Part shown: in pieces, positions 42,041-52,065 of the stretch
How the letters are laid out: each line of letters begins with the position of its first letter
How positions within the stretch are numbered: position 1 is the first letter of the stretch
Origin: Alteromonas sp. KUL42
GTDB lineage: Bacteria > Pseudomonadota > Gammaproteobacteria > Enterobacterales > Alteromonadaceae
Direction of reading: 5' to 3'
NCBI RefSeq assembly: GCF_006538325.1
Contig: NZ_BJKK01000022.1
Location: forward strand, 1 to 64,000
DNA length: 64,000 bases
Notes under the pieces: model-generated
Database searches by the model: none
What the model was told of the DNA's origin: nothing
What the model saw: only the letters and a program-made list of their open reading frames with translations
Translations under genes and position numbers: made by a program

Positions 42041-43117
42041 GTGAGTCGACAAACACAAGCTATTATTCATGCTGACGCAGTACTGCATAATTTTAAGCAA
42101 CTTGCAGCTTTGGCACCGAATAGTAAGTCTATGGCTGTGGTGAAGGCGGACGCCTACGGCCACGGTGCAATTAATGTGGCGCGCATTTTACAACATGTTT
42201 CCTCTCGATTTGCTGTGGCAATTATTGAGGAAGCGATAGCGCTTCGCGATGCTGGGATTTCGGCGCCTATTGTGGTGCTTGAAGGGGCGCATCAAGCGAA
42301 AGAATGCCAAATGGCATCTCAACATAATTGCATTTTGGTTGTACATTGCGAAGAACAATTGCAATGGTTGCTTGCCTGTCCAGAGGGTAAGCGGCCTCAT
42401 ATTTGGCTTAAAGTCGACAGTGGCATGCATCGTCTTGGCTTTGCTCCCTCAGAAATAGCTTCTGTTGTGTCTCGTTATCAGGCTCTCATTACCGATGAAA
42501 CTGTTGTTGCTACCCATTTTGCATGTGCAGATGATGTAGACAATGGGTTTACGGAGAAACAGCGTCAAGCGTTTATGCATCATGTCGCGCCGCTGAACTT
42601 ACCTCTGAGTTTGGCGAATTCTCCCGCTACTGTGAATAACGCATTAACACGAGGTGCATGGAACCGCTTGGGGTTAGGCGTTTACGGTGGGCAAGTGTCA
42701 ACTGGTGATATTGGCTCTCTTGAATTGCGTGCGGCAATGACCCTAAGAGCCAGCATTATTGCTGTACGTGATATACCAGCGGGTGAAGGTGTTGGTTATG
42801 GGCAAACTTGGGTGGCAGATAAACCCAGTCGAATTGCGACTGTGGGAATAGGGTATGCCGACGGGTATCCTCGTCATTGCGCAAATGGAACTCCGGTTAT
42901 GGTGCGTGGGCAGCGCGCGTCTTTAGTGGGGCGAGTCTCAATGGATATGATCACTATTGATGTTACTCATATCAACAATGTTGCACTAGGCGATATGGTG
43001 GAATTGTGGGGAGAGCATATTAGTATTGGTGACGTTGCCCGTTGTGCGGGAACGATTGATTATGAGCTAATGACTCGAGTCTCACAGCGAGTCCCCAGAA
43101 TTGTAAAGTACCTTTAA
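42041..43117 (+). CDS. alr: Alanine racemase
   Basis: 358 aa. Interconverts L- and D-alanine for peptidoglycan. PLP Lys in VVKADAYGHG, RLGF region, catalytic Tyr in GIGYADGYPRH, and VSMDMITIDVT. GTG start with AAGGAA about 10 bases upstream. Divergent from murQ across a 273-bp gap. Whether it is the housekeeping Alr or a salvage-linked copy cannot be told. Confidence 0.95.
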   Translation: MSRQTQAIIHADAVLHNFKQLAALAPNSKSMAVVKADAYGHGAINVARILQHVSSRFAVAIIEEAIALRDAGISAPIVVLEGAHQAKECQMASQHNCILVVHCEEQLQWLLACPEGKRPHIWLKVDSGMHRLGFAPSEIASVVSRYQALITDETVVATHFACADDVDNGFTEKQRQAFMHHVAPLNLPLSLANSPATVNNALTRGAWNRLGLGVYGGQVSTGDIGSLELRAAMTLRASIIAVRDIPAGEGVGYGQTWVADKPSRIATVGIGYADGYPRHCANGTPVMVRGQRASLVGRVSMDMITIDVTHINNVALGDMVELWGEHISIGDVARCAGTIDYELMTRVSQRVPRIVKYL

Positions 43118-43318
43118 TCTAAGGCTTTGAATCCTAAAAAGTTGTAATAGTGTCCCCAGTGAATTTACCCTCTATATACAAATTTATCACCAACTATTCA
43201 CCAAAAGAATGAGGCTAAACACCCCTCAACTGGTCTATACTAGACATGCTTAGTAGTAGGATTGTAGTGAATGTTTCACCTCCAACTGCACTGAGCAAAA
43301 CTCATAAGTGAGGTTTGT

Positions 43319-43399
43319 ATGCGTACTTCGTTTTCTCGTCCTAGAGTCAATCGTGGAGTAGTAAGTCGACCGTCAAGACCTGTACAAAAGAAGCAGTAA
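43319..43399 (+). CDS. Candidate small basic protein (26 aa)
   Basis: ATG with GAGGT at 43310-43314 gives a 26-residue peptide with 6 Arg, 2 Lys and no acidic residue (starts MRTSFSRPRVN, ends PVQKKQ). A hairpin (43289-43310) abuts the ribosome site and an upstream ACCTC (43278-43282) can pair with it. A terminator follows ~55 bp after the stop. No family recognised; the alternative is an sRNA with a chance ORF. Confidence 0.4.
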   Translation: MRTSFSRPRVNRGVVSRPSRPVQKKQ

Positions 43400-43451
43400 G
43401 TGCAAAAGAAAGACGTTTAAGATACAAATTTAAGCTATATTACAAAGTTAC

Positions 43452-43495
43452 AAAAAAGCCCGATGCATTCACAATAGAATGGTCGGGCTTTTTAT
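43452..43495. terminator. Bidirectional terminator between small ORF and YitT gene
   Basis: Outer stem AAGCCCGA / TCGGGCTT (43456-43463 / 43483-43490), inner CATTC/GAATG pairing, A6 before and TTTTTATTTATTT after. Confidence 0.88.
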
Positions 43496-43507
43496 TTATT
43501 TCACGCT

Positions 43508-44194
43508 CTAGCCATTTTGTGGGTGCATATCACCAGATAATGCATTGTGGTCTGGTGTTGTCTCGTTTTGCTTAGCTTCTACAGAGTTGTCTGATTGCAC
43601 AGGGAAATAGCGCTCCGGTCTATGATTAAGAGAGATCACCATATTTAAGCAAAATGCAGCCAATATAGACACTAGCACTAGTGGCCAGCTAATAAAGACA
43701 AGTGAGCATAATAAAATACTGGTATCTACGACTAACTGGAATGTACCTGCGCGTAGGTTGAAACGCTGCTGTAAATAGAACGCCATGATACCCACACCAC
43801 CTAAGCTCGATGCATGTCGGAACATGATTAACATACCTACACCAATAAGAATACCGCCAAAAATGGCTGCAAAAATAGGGTTAACATGACCAATGTCGAC
43901 AAACGATGGAATTTGTTCTGTTAATACCGAAACGGTCGTGACTGAAATAAAGGTATTTATCGTAAATCGCTTGCTTATTTGCGTCCACGCCAATGCGTAA
44001 AAAGGCAGGTTGATCAAAAAGAACAACACGCCAAAATTGATATCAAACGCATGCGTCGCCAATAGGGCAAGGCCGGCTGCACCGCCAACCATTAAATCTT
44101 GTGATTGAAAAAGAAATACGCCAAACGCCACAAATAAGCCGGCGCTGACAAGCGCGAAAACATCTTCGATAACACTGTGCTTGGTTTTTTGCAT
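43508..44194 (-). CDS. YitT-family (DUF161) membrane protein
   Basis: 228 aa with five to six TM helices. The YitT pattern is visible: VGGAAGLALLA, FFLINLPFYALAW, GGILIGVGMLIMFRHASSLGGVGI. Unlike the long Gram-positive members it lacks the C-terminal DUF2179 domain and ends in a ~35-residue polar tail. Function of the family is unknown. Confidence 0.87.
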   Translation of the reverse strand: MQKTKHSVIEDVFALVSAGLFVAFGVFLFQSQDLMVGGAAGLALLATHAFDINFGVLFFLINLPFYALAWTQISKRFTINTFISVTTVSVLTEQIPSFVDIGHVNPIFAAIFGGILIGVGMLIMFRHASSLGGVGIMAFYLQQRFNLRAGTFQLVVDTSILLCSLVFISWPLVLVSILAAFCLNMVISLNHRPERYFPVQSDNSVEAKQNETTPDHNALSGDMHPQNG

Positions 44195-44407
44195 GATAAA
44201 AACCTTTGTTGAGAAAACACAGCGTAATTATACGTTTACAGTGGTGGGTGATACAGTGCTTGGAAAAGTTAATTCAGTCGAAATTATAGGCAGGGGTAAT
44301 GTTCGCTTTACGACTTTTGTAACTGCAGTGAACAAGGTGTTGCATGCATGTAAACGTTGCACCAAAAGCGAACAGGCAAAAAGTATATTCCAAGCCTCTC
44401 GTGGCTA

Positions 44408-44719
44408 TTACTCTACCGTTGAGAATACAACAATATCTTGTTTATTGAACTCAATGCTACATTGCATAATACCAAGATGCAAAGGGCTGTAGGCGTCTAT
44501 ATGACTCCCATTGGCAATAAAATGCGTGTCCCAGACTAGCAAGTCAGCGGTATCGAGTTGGCGCAACACACTTTTTTTCGACACTCCTGGTGTGAAGTTA
44601 TCGCACAAATAAATAACTTCACGACGTGCTTCAATCCAATAAAACGTAATGGTGATCAACAGTGCAATAGCAGCAATGGCCACCACATCTGCAATAATTG
44701 AACGTTTCATGGCTTGCAC
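44408..44719 (-). CDS. Hypothetical membrane-anchored protein
   Basis: 103 aa. One N-terminal TM (about 10-29), then a short extracytoplasmic domain with two Cys. GTG start at 44719 with GAGG eight bases upstream; an ATG three codons later is the alternative. Not recognised. Confidence 0.6.
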   Translation of the reverse strand: MQAMKRSIIADVVAIAAIALLITITFYWIEARREVIYLCDNFTPGVSKKSVLRQLDTADLLVWDTHFIANGSHIDAYSPLHLGIMQCSIEFNKQDIVVFSTVE

Positions 44720-44904
44720 GTCATTTACCTCTTTGGCTTCGCTTCTACTTAAAATTCTTGTTTACCCTAACGCAGCGCTGGCCTAATTTAAAGTGTGGCA
44801 ATTTAATGTATATAATTTTTGTGATTGCTAAACATACACTCAGAAATAGTACTATTATCAAGTTATTCTGATGATTTGTTGTTAACTCTCTAGAGGCTAT
44901 TTGT

Positions 44905-46200
44905 ATGTTTTGGAACAAAAAAGAAAAGAACCAAGAAAAGGAATTTAATAGTCCAGCCTATCAACACGAGTTTAATGTTCTTACTTCCCTTAAAAAAGTA
45001 TTTGCGTATATCGAGTTTACCCCGAAAGGTCATGTCATCACTGCAAATGACCTTTTTTTGAGAACAATGGGTTACGAATTAAGTGATATTGTTGATCAGC
45101 ACCACCGTATGTTTTGCTTGCCTCAAGAGGTCAATTCAAGTGAATATCGAGAGTTTTGGAGTAAATTAGCACGGGGCGAGTCATCTTCAGATAGATTCCA
45201 GCGTATAAAGAAAGATGGTGGAACGGTTTGGATTGAAGCTTCCTACACACCAGTTTTCGATGAGAATGGACGAGTTACTAGTATTGTTAAACTAGCGACT
45301 GACATTACAAAGCTTAATGAAGCTGAAATTAAAAAAGCAGGGCTACTAGAAGCAATAGAAAGGTCGATGTCTGGAATATCTTTTGATGTGAATGGTTATA
45401 TATTGGAAGTGACAGACTCTTTTCTAAATGTAGTTGGATATCGAGCGGAAGATATTATTGGAAAGCACCACGCGATCTTTTGTCCCGAATCAATTAGTTC
45501 TAGCACTGAATACAAGCAGTTTTGGAAGGATTTGAAAGAAGGAAAAATTCAACGAGGTTTATACGAGCGGGTTGACTCTCGTGGGAATACGCTGTGGTTA
45601 GAAGGCGTCTACAATCCTGTTTTAAACAGAGATGGCAGTGTTAACCGAATTGTTAAGTTTGTGTCAGATGTAACTCAACAAACTCAAAGTATTAAAGACA
45701 CAATTGAAGCGGTACATTCAACAGCAACTGAGACCGAACAAGTGAGTGCTGAAGCCAAGCAAACGTTAGAGCACAGCGTAGGAACAATGGATGATATATC
45801 CAAAGATATTGGCGTTGTCTTTGTTGATATAAAAGAGCTTAATAATGAGTCTGAGAAAATTAATGCCATTGTGAATACGATATCGGCTATTGCTGAACAA
45901 ACTAATTTACTTGCGTTAAATGCAGCAATTGAGGCTGCGAGAGCGGGTGAGCAAGGTCGCGGATTCGCCGTGGTTGCTGATGAAGTTCGAACACTGGCGG
46001 CAAGAACATCTAATTCTACCTCGGAAATTGCTAATGTTGTGAAAAGTAATAACGAACTAACGCTACGTTTGAGTAAAAACATAGAGTCAGCTCAAGAAAA
46101 GTCGCAAAAAGGCGTTCAACTTATTAGTCATGTGGATGGCATATTCAAAAAAATAAACCAAGGAATGTCTGGAATAGTTGAAGTGGTAAAACGCTTGTAA
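44905..46200 (+). CDS. Cytoplasmic PAS-PAS chemoreceptor (BdlA/Aer-like)
   Basis: 431 aa without any TM. Two PAS domains (about 25-140 and 145-260) share the pattern [16 protein letters not shown] / [16 protein letters not shown] and end in PAC-type motifs. The methyl-accepting signalling domain follows, with the hairpin tip [35 protein letters not shown]. No HAMP domain. Similar layout to P. aeruginosa BdlA, which links redox/c-di-GMP to biofilm dispersal; that role is analogy only. The ligand (heme, FAD) is not predictable here. Confidence 0.9.
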   Translation: MFWNKKEKNQEKEFNSPAYQHEFNVLTSLKKVFAYIEFTPKGHVITANDLFLRTMGYELSDIVDQHHRMFCLPQEVNSSEYREFWSKLARGESSSDRFQRIKKDGGTVWIEASYTPVFDENGRVTSIVKLATDITKLNEAEIKKAGLLEAIERSMSGISFDVNGYILEVTDSFLNVVGYRAEDIIGKHHAIFCPESISSSTEYKQFWKDLKEGKIQRGLYERVDSRGNTLWLEGVYNPVLNRDGSVNRIVKFVSDVTQQTQSIKDTIEAVHSTATETEQVSAEAKQTLEHSVGTMDDISKDIGVVFVDIKELNNESEKINAIVNTISAIAEQTNLLALNAAIEAARAGEQGRGFAVVADEVRTLAARTSNSTSEIANVVKSNNELTLRLSKNIESAQEKSQKGVQLISHVDGIFKKINQGMSGIVEVVKRL

Positions 46201-46229
46201 TTGAACCGCCTTACCACAACAACTGAATA

Positions 46230-47874
46230 CTAAACCGTGAAGCGCCCCACATTGGCCATCAAGTTATTGCTTACAGCATTGACGTTTTCACTGGCACTAT
46301 TGGCCGCTTCAACGGTTCTAACAACATCTAAGGTTAGTACGTTTAGCGAAGATATGTTGTTGTTTACTGCGTCTACAACTTGGCTTTGTTCTTCAGTGGC
46401 GGCCGCAATTTGATAAATTCTATCTGTGGTGTTAGAAACTGATTCAGATACTTTTATCAGGGTGTCTGAAAGACTATTCGATAGCGCGACCACATCGGTA
46501 ACTTGTGAAGCGCCTTTTTCAATGGCTTCCACAGCTTCATCAACACCCTTGTTCAGGTTGATCAACATGGCATTGATGTCACTGGTCGCTTGTTGCGTTC
46601 TATTGGCCAGTGAGCGAACTTCATCAGCAACCACGGCGAATCCGCGACCTTGCTCACCCGCTCTCGCAGCCTCAATTGCTGCATTTAACGCAAGCAAATT
46701 GGTTTGTTCAGCGATATCTCGAATAACATTCAGAAGCGAAGAAATACGCGATGTTTCACTTGCTAGCTTTTCGATAACTTTGCTCGAATGGGAAATGGTG
46801 GATTCCATCGTCGTGATACTTTGCATTGACTTGGTCAGTGCGTCTTTAGATTCGATAGCATCGTTATTGGTGGACTTGGTTTCAGCAAGCGACACTTGTG
46901 TATTTTCGGCAACCTCGCGAAGGGCTTGGCTTAATTCGTTTACTGCGGTAGCCACTTGGTCCAAATTATCACTTTGACTTTGAGACAACTGGCAGGTGGA
47001 TTGAGAGGTTTGTGCCAGTGTAACTTTCGCTTCACTCAACGAGATAGCATCGTTTTTTTATGATGGAAATTAAGCCCTGTAAGTTTTCTATGAAGTTATT
47101 AAACTCTTCCGCTACACGGGTTATTTCATCGTTACCTGCTGTGCTAAGTCGCTGGGTTAAGTCACCTTCACCTTCGCTAATCGAGGACAGCATTTTACGC
47201 ATAGTGTTAATGCGATTAGTGATCAATTGCGGCCCTATAATTAAACTTACTAAACACGCAGCAATGGCGAGCAATATGGCAATGCCTAAAACTACCATTT
47301 GTGAACTGTTAGAGGCTAGCCCTTCTTTTGTGATTTCGTCGGAACGATTCTTAACGGCCTCGCCAATTTTATCGTAATTAGTTCTTAGTTGTTCAAATAA
47401 AGGGCTTCCTTCTCTTTGGTACAGTGATGACGCAGCTGCAACATCGCCGTTATTCACCATGGCGATCACTCTGTCATTAAAACTAAGCCAGTTTTTGTAG
47501 TCGCTGTCGAATGTACGTAGTACACCAAGCAACGCAGGAGAGTCAGAAATTAGCGACCTTACTTTCTCCATTCTGTCTTTTGCTTGAACGGCATTTTCCT
47601 CGTAAACCTTAAGATAAACGTTGGTATTACCAGCGCCTAAAAGGTCGTTAAGCATAAATTCTAAAAGGGCAGCGTGTGCTTGGTATAAATCTCTGTCAGC
47701 ATTCAGGGAAGTGCTAATGGCTTCTGTATAGACCGATGACAATACTTGTGTGTTTTTGGCTAAAAAGCGACTGTTCTGTAGGCTAACGATGCTTACAACG
47801 ATGATTAAAATCATCACCAAACTCAAAGGAAGGGAGAGTTTTTTACGAACACTTAGGTTATCAATATTCAACAT
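46230..47874 (-). pseudogene. Transmembrane methyl-accepting chemotaxis protein broken by a frameshift
   Basis: Two frames make up one receptor. The N-terminal part (from ATG 47874) has a TM, a four-helix-type ligand domain of ~150 aa, a second TM and HAMP (ITNRINTMRKML...). The C-terminal part (46230-47039) carries the signalling domain with the tip [24 protein letters not shown]. They join at a run of seven T (47053-47059; A7 in the coding strand). With six, the frame reads through as [12 protein letters not shown]. As written, the first frame stops shortly after. The full protein would be about 547 aa. Either an assembly error or recent inactivation. Confidence 0.82.
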
Positions 47875-48032
47875 CAGGTAAGTTATCTCAAGAATATTTT
47901 TATAAACACAGCGTAGTACAAATTGCGGAGATAGCACAAATTGTTGAACATATTCTAAAGGCCAAGTGCAATTCGCCAGTTACATTCTATACTGAGCTTC
48001 ATAACTCACTGATTTAACACTTGGGATTAGTC

Positions 48033-49340
48033 ATGTTAGCGAGATCAAAAGGTAAGTTCCGTGGTTTACATGTAAAGCAACTCGCGGTTTTGGCATTAGC
48101 TTTCAGCGCTTGTATTGTACAGGCAGATGAAACGAGTTTTGACGTAAGTGGCTCCTATCGATTGCGCTATGAATCATTGAATAACCCAATCTTTCCATCC
48201 TCTGCGCAAAGTAGAGATAGAACTAACGACCGAATTTCTTCAAGGCTTAGGGTGAAGGCAAATATGTCGTGGGATGCGTGGGGATTCACCGCTGAATTGC
48301 AAGATTCTCGGGTGTTTTTAGATGATAACGACCCAACGCTTCGCTCTTCTCAAGTCAATACTCTTGAACCTCTTCAGTTCTACACTACTTACACGCCGAA
48401 TGATAACAGTGTGATCAAATCTGTTTCGTTAGGAAGGATGGAGCTCACTTATGGGAGTCGACGGTTAATATCTAAGGCTGTGTATCGCAATGCGACCAAC
48501 ACTTTTGACGGTATTGAAATCGACAGCAACCTAAACGATTGGAGTGTAAAAGGCATTTATTTATTGCCAGTTAGTCGCCTACCCACAGCACAGGACGCCT
48601 TAGATGATAACGAAAGGGCTTTTGACAAAAGCTTCTCAGAGCGCAGGCTTTTTGGCTTCTTTGCAGTATCACCTGACAAAGCGCTGGAAATACAGAGTTA
48701 CTGGTTTAAAGAAGATGACGCAGACGACTTAAACACAAAAAATCGTGACTTGTACTCATTGTCTCTCGATTACACCACCTCTCTTTTTGATGATTGGGAA
48801 GCAAATGTTGAGGTTATTGGGCAAGTGGGCACATCTCATCAAACCACATCAGCAAGCGACAATGTGGAAAAAGACGTTCGCGCGTTTTTATTCTTTGGCT
48901 ATTTAGGGCGGAAAGTTTTTGATCATACGTTTTTGCGCGCTGAAATTGACTTCTTTAGCGGTGATAATAATAGTGCTGACGATACTATCCGCGACTTTGA
49001 CGGGTTATACGGCGTAAGGCGTTTTGATATTGGGCCTACTGATGTTTATCAAGGTATGCCCCGTAGAAATCTAAAATCAATTGGCCTTCGAAGCGTGTCT
49101 AAGCCCACTAAACAACACAATATTATGGCGGCGTATAAATCGTTTTGGTATCACCGCGCACCTGAAGGTGTAGACAGCTTTATTGGTCATCAATTTGAAG
49201 TGCGCTGGCGTTATCAAGTACTGCCTTCATTGCGACTTGCTCTTGGCGGTGCCTATTTACTGAAAGGTGAGGGCTTTGAGCGAGGGGATTACTCAGACAA
49301 TACTACATTTGTCTTTACGGGGGCCTTGTATACCTTCTAG
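48033..49340 (+). CDS. Alginate-export-family outer-membrane beta-barrel
   Basis: 435 aa from ATG 48033 (GGGAT upstream; a TTG four codons earlier is less likely). Signal peptide to about residue 31 (ending VQA). Family hallmarks: SGSYRLRYESLNN, R-x-NDRISSRLRV, FTAELQDSRVF, LGRMELTYGSRRLI; alternating strand pattern to the terminal aromatic Phe. Members are porins, some for alginate; substrate not shown. No alginate lyase or polymerase genes nearby. Confidence 0.88.
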   Translation: MLARSKGKFRGLHVKQLAVLALAFSACIVQADETSFDVSGSYRLRYESLNNPIFPSSAQSRDRTNDRISSRLRVKANMSWDAWGFTAELQDSRVFLDDNDPTLRSSQVNTLEPLQFYTTYTPNDNSVIKSVSLGRMELTYGSRRLISKAVYRNATNTFDGIEIDSNLNDWSVKGIYLLPVSRLPTAQDALDDNERAFDKSFSERRLFGFFAVSPDKALEIQSYWFKEDDADDLNTKNRDLYSLSLDYTTSLFDDWEANVEVIGQVGTSHQTTSASDNVEKDVRAFLFFGYLGRKVFDHTFLRAEIDFFSGDNNSADDTIRDFDGLYGVRRFDIGPTDVYQGMPRRNLKSIGLRSVSKPTKQHNIMAAYKSFWYHRAPEGVDSFIGHQFEVRWRYQVLPSLRLALGGAYLLKGEGFERGDYSDNTTFVFTGALYTF

Positions 49341-49465
49341 CGCTGATCGAGTTTTAACTTATCTCGCCTGTCTGGTCTGTGTGAAGACTTGATTCATACC
49401 CTTGATTTTACAGGCGAAGGGTTCTTTCCTCAAAATTGGTTAACTGCTAAGGTGAGTTCCTTATT

Positions 49466-50755
49466 TTGCTGTTAACCGAGGTTGTCTTGTCAAACCCTGC
49501 TGAATTGTCATTGTTTGCCCGATGTGGGGCGCTATTGAAGCTATTGGGCCCTGGTGTACTTATGGCAACCGCAGCGGTTGGGGGAAGCCATCTTGTCGCT
49601 TCTACGCAAGCTGGTGCTAAATTTGGTTGGCAGTTAGCGCTACTTATATTACTCGTTAACGTGCTCAAGTACCCTTTTTTCCGAGCTGGAGTAAGCTACA
49701 CCATTAGTACCAAACAAACCTTACAGCAAGGTTATCTTGGTATGGGGAAGCGATATCTTGCACTTGCACTCGCGCTAAATATGGTGGCTTCTGTTGTTAA
49801 TGCTGCTGCGTTATTGTTGTTTGCAGCTAGTTTGTTGTCGTATTTCATCCCCTTTGATATCGCTATCACCATGTCGGCAGCCATTGTACTTGGGCTTATT
49901 TTACTTATTCTGTTGGCTGGGCATTTCGAAGGGCTGGACAATATCGCTAAAGCCATAATGGGTGTGTTAATTGTAGCGACTATTGCTGTATTCATAGTGG
50001 CACTAAGCAATCACAGCGGGGTAGAAGCGCCGCTCAATCCTCCTTCTCCGTATACCCTAGCGACATTGGGTTTTCTAGTGGTAACAATGGGGTGGATGCC
50101 TGCGCCAATTGAAATCTCCTCCATTACTTCTTTGTGGTTAAAACGCCAATGTGCGAGTAAAGCGGTTACACCCAAAACAGCCTTGTTCGATTTCAATTTA
50201 GGCTACTGCGTAACGGCATTATTGGCACTGCTCTTTCTTGGTCTTGGCGCATTAATTTTATATGGCAGTGGCGTTGAGTTAAGTAGCAGTGGTATTGGCT
50301 TTTCACATCAGCTCATCAGTATGTACTCGTCTACCATTGGTCAGTGGGCACATTGGTTGATTGCATTAGTCGCGTTCTTATGTATTTTCGGCTCTGCTCT
50401 GACGGTATACGATGGGTATGCGAGGGTAGTTGCTGAAGCGATAAGCTTGCTAACGAGTAAAGAGAAGGCGGCGCGCAATGCCTTGGTTACCCCAGTATTA
50501 CTAGCCATGGCTGTATTGAGCTTTGTTATTGTACTATTTTTTAAGTCAGCGCTACTTGCCATGCTTGGGTTTGCGATGACATTAGCGTTTGTAACAACGC
50601 CAATGTTTGCGTGGCTTAATCACAGACTTGTTCAAAAAACAGTGCTACATGAAGACGCCTCGCCTAATAGGCTCGTGCGAATTTTAAGCTATGCAGGACT
50701 GGTGTATTTATTTGGCTTTTTAGTTGTCTTCATTTGGTGGAAATGGTTTAACTAA
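49466..50755 (+). CDS. Nramp-like transporter lacking the DPGN motif
   Basis: 429 aa, about 11 TMs. The overall pattern is Nramp: PGVLMATAAVGGSHLVASTQAGAKFGWQ at TM1, MGWMPAPIEISS at TM6. True Mn/Fe transporters have DPGN in TM1 and MPH in TM6; here TM1 has AVGGSH and TM6 has MPA, so the classic metal site is absent. The substrate is probably not a typical Mn/Fe transport load. TTG at 49466 with AAGGTGAG nine bases upstream; a TTG at 49487 with GAGG is an alternative. Convergent with glyA. Confidence 0.82.
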   Translation: MLLTEVVLSNPAELSLFARCGALLKLLGPGVLMATAAVGGSHLVASTQAGAKFGWQLALLILLVNVLKYPFFRAGVSYTISTKQTLQQGYLGMGKRYLALALALNMVASVVNAAALLLFAASLLSYFIPFDIAITMSAAIVLGLILLILLAGHFEGLDNIAKAIMGVLIVATIAVFIVALSNHSGVEAPLNPPSPYTLATLGFLVVTMGWMPAPIEISSITSLWLKRQCASKAVTPKTALFDFNLGYCVTALLALLFLGLGALILYGSGVELSSSGIGFSHQLISMYSSTIGQWAHWLIALVAFLCIFGSALTVYDGYARVVAEAISLLTSKEKAARNALVTPVLLAMAVLSFVIVLFFKSALLAMLGFAMTLAFVTTPMFAWLNHRLVQKTVLHEDASPNRLVRILSYAGLVYLFGFLVVFIWWKWFN

Positions 50756-50763
50756 CGCTTTTC

Positions 50764-50799
50764 TTAGGGCAAGCCATTATTGATAAGTGCTTGCCCTAA
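50764..50799. terminator. Hairpin between convergent Nramp-like gene and glyA
   Basis: Perfect 10-bp arms (50764-50773 / 50790-50799) with a 16-nt loop. No strong T-run on either side, so termination is plausible but not certain. Confidence 0.55.
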
Positions 50800-50808
50800 T
50801 ATTCAACA

Positions 50809-52065
50809 CTATTGTGCGTAAACTGGGCGTTGCGCGGTGATGTTTGCCACGTTTTCGCGAACGGTATTCAGAATGCTATTGTCACCCGCCGACAATAGCG
50901 CATCACAAATCCAATGTGCCAATTGAGCACAATCGCTCTCAGTAAAATTACGAGATGTTACCGCTGGTGTACCTATGCGAATACCGCTGGTCACAAAAGG
51001 CGATTGTGGATCGTTGGGAACGGTATTTTTGTTCACCGTAATATTTACACTATTTAAAATAGCGTCGGCTTCTTTCCCCGTTAAACCTTTATTGATAAGG
51101 CTTAACAAGAACATGTGGTTGTCGGTACCATTAGATACTACGTCAAAGCCCCTTTCTATAAACACACTTGCCATGGCACGTGCATTAATAACAACTTGTT
51201 GCTGATAAGCTTTAAACTCATCAGACATGGCTTCTTTTAGCGCTACGGCTTTTGCGGCAATGACATGCATAAGTGGGCCGCCTTGAATTCCCGGGAAGAT
51301 TAACGAGTTAAATTTCTTTTCAAGATCGGGGTTTGCCTTGCACATAATCAGTCCGCCACGTGGACCGCGCAGGGTTTTATGGGTGGTAGTGGTAACCACA
51401 TGCGCAGCTTCAATGGGAGAAGGGTAAACATCCGCGGCCACCAAACCTGCTACGTGTGCCATGTCTACCAATAGATACGCGCCAACGCTATCAGCAATGT
51501 CTCTAAATCGTTGCCAATCAACAATGCGTGAATAGGCAGAGAAACCCGCCACAATCATTTTCGGTTTATGTTCATTAGCGAGAGTTTGAACTTGCTCGTA
51601 ATCAATTTCACCCGTGTCGGTATTCAAGCCGTATTGAATGGCATTATAAAGCTTGCCTGAAAAATTGGGCTTTGCGCCATGGGTTAAATGACCGCCGTGA
51701 TCAAGGCTTAAACCAAGAATGGTGTCGCCTGCAGAAAGTAGCGCCATATACACAGCGGTATTCGCTTGCGAACCAGAGTGGGGCTGTACATTCACATAGT
51801 CAGCGTTGAACAACGCCTTTGCTCTGTCAATTGCCAACTGTTCAACCTTATCAACAGCTTCACAGCCGCCGTAGTAGCGTTTGCCCGGGTATCCTTCAGC
51901 GTACTTGTTCGTAAGTTGGCTACCCTGCGCCTGCATAACGGCTTTGCTGGTATAGTTTTCAGACGCAATCAACTCAATATGATGTTCTTGACGCGCATCC
52001 TCTTGTTCAATGAATTGTGCGATGTCCGGATCTATCTCTGTGAGCGTGTGGTTAAGGTTATTCAT
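50809..52065 (-). CDS. glyA: Serine hydroxymethyltransferase GlyA
   Basis: 418 aa. Converts serine and tetrahydrofolate to glycine and methylene-THF using PLP. Motifs: [60 protein letters not shown], and PLP Lys in [14 protein letters not shown]. Divergent from a LysR regulator across ~120 bp. It may be a second copy under specific control; other glyA copies cannot be checked here. Confidence 0.97.
   Translation of the reverse strand: MNNLNHTLTEIDPDIAQFIEQEDARQEHHIELIASENYTSKAVMQAQGSQLTNKYAEGYPGKRYYGGCEAVDKVEQLAIDRAKALFNADYVNVQPHSGSQANTAVYMALLSAGDTILGLSLDHGGHLTHGAKPNFSGKLYNAIQYGLNTDTGEIDYEQVQTLANEHKPKMIVAGFSAYSRIVDWQRFRDIADSVGAYLLVDMAHVAGLVAADVYPSPIEAAHVVTTTTHKTLRGPRGGLIMCKANPDLEKKFNSLIFPGIQGGPLMHVIAAKAVALKEAMSDEFKAYQQQVVINARAMASVFIERGFDVVSNGTDNHMFLLSLINKGLTGKEADAILNSVNITVNKNTVPNDPQSPFVTSGIRIGTPAVTSRNFTESDCAQLAHWICDALLSAGDNSILNTVRENVANITAQRPVYAQ

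Larger units (their letters stand above)
43118..43507. other. 390-bp region containing a small transcription unit
   Basis: Between alr and the convergent YitT gene. Contains a TATACT box at 43236-43241 (weak -35), a structured leader, a 26-codon basic ORF and a long terminator. The remainder shows nothing recognisable. Confidence 0.5.

Noticed and set aside
44301..44373. 9-bp inverted repeat (GTTCGCTTT / AAAGCGAAC) between the YitT gene and the 103-aa gene
   Set aside because: The loop is about 55 nt with no T-run, so no specific role is supported.
44181..44492. 103-codon plus-strand ORF
   Set aside because: It overlaps the starts/ends of two better minus-strand genes and has no domain or ribosome site; treated as a shadow.
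47040..47070. Programmed -1 frameshift at the A-rich site of the chemoreceptor
   Set aside because: A -1 shift would enter the wrong frame and stop quickly; joining the two parts needs a +1 shift, so the usual slippery heptamer does not apply.
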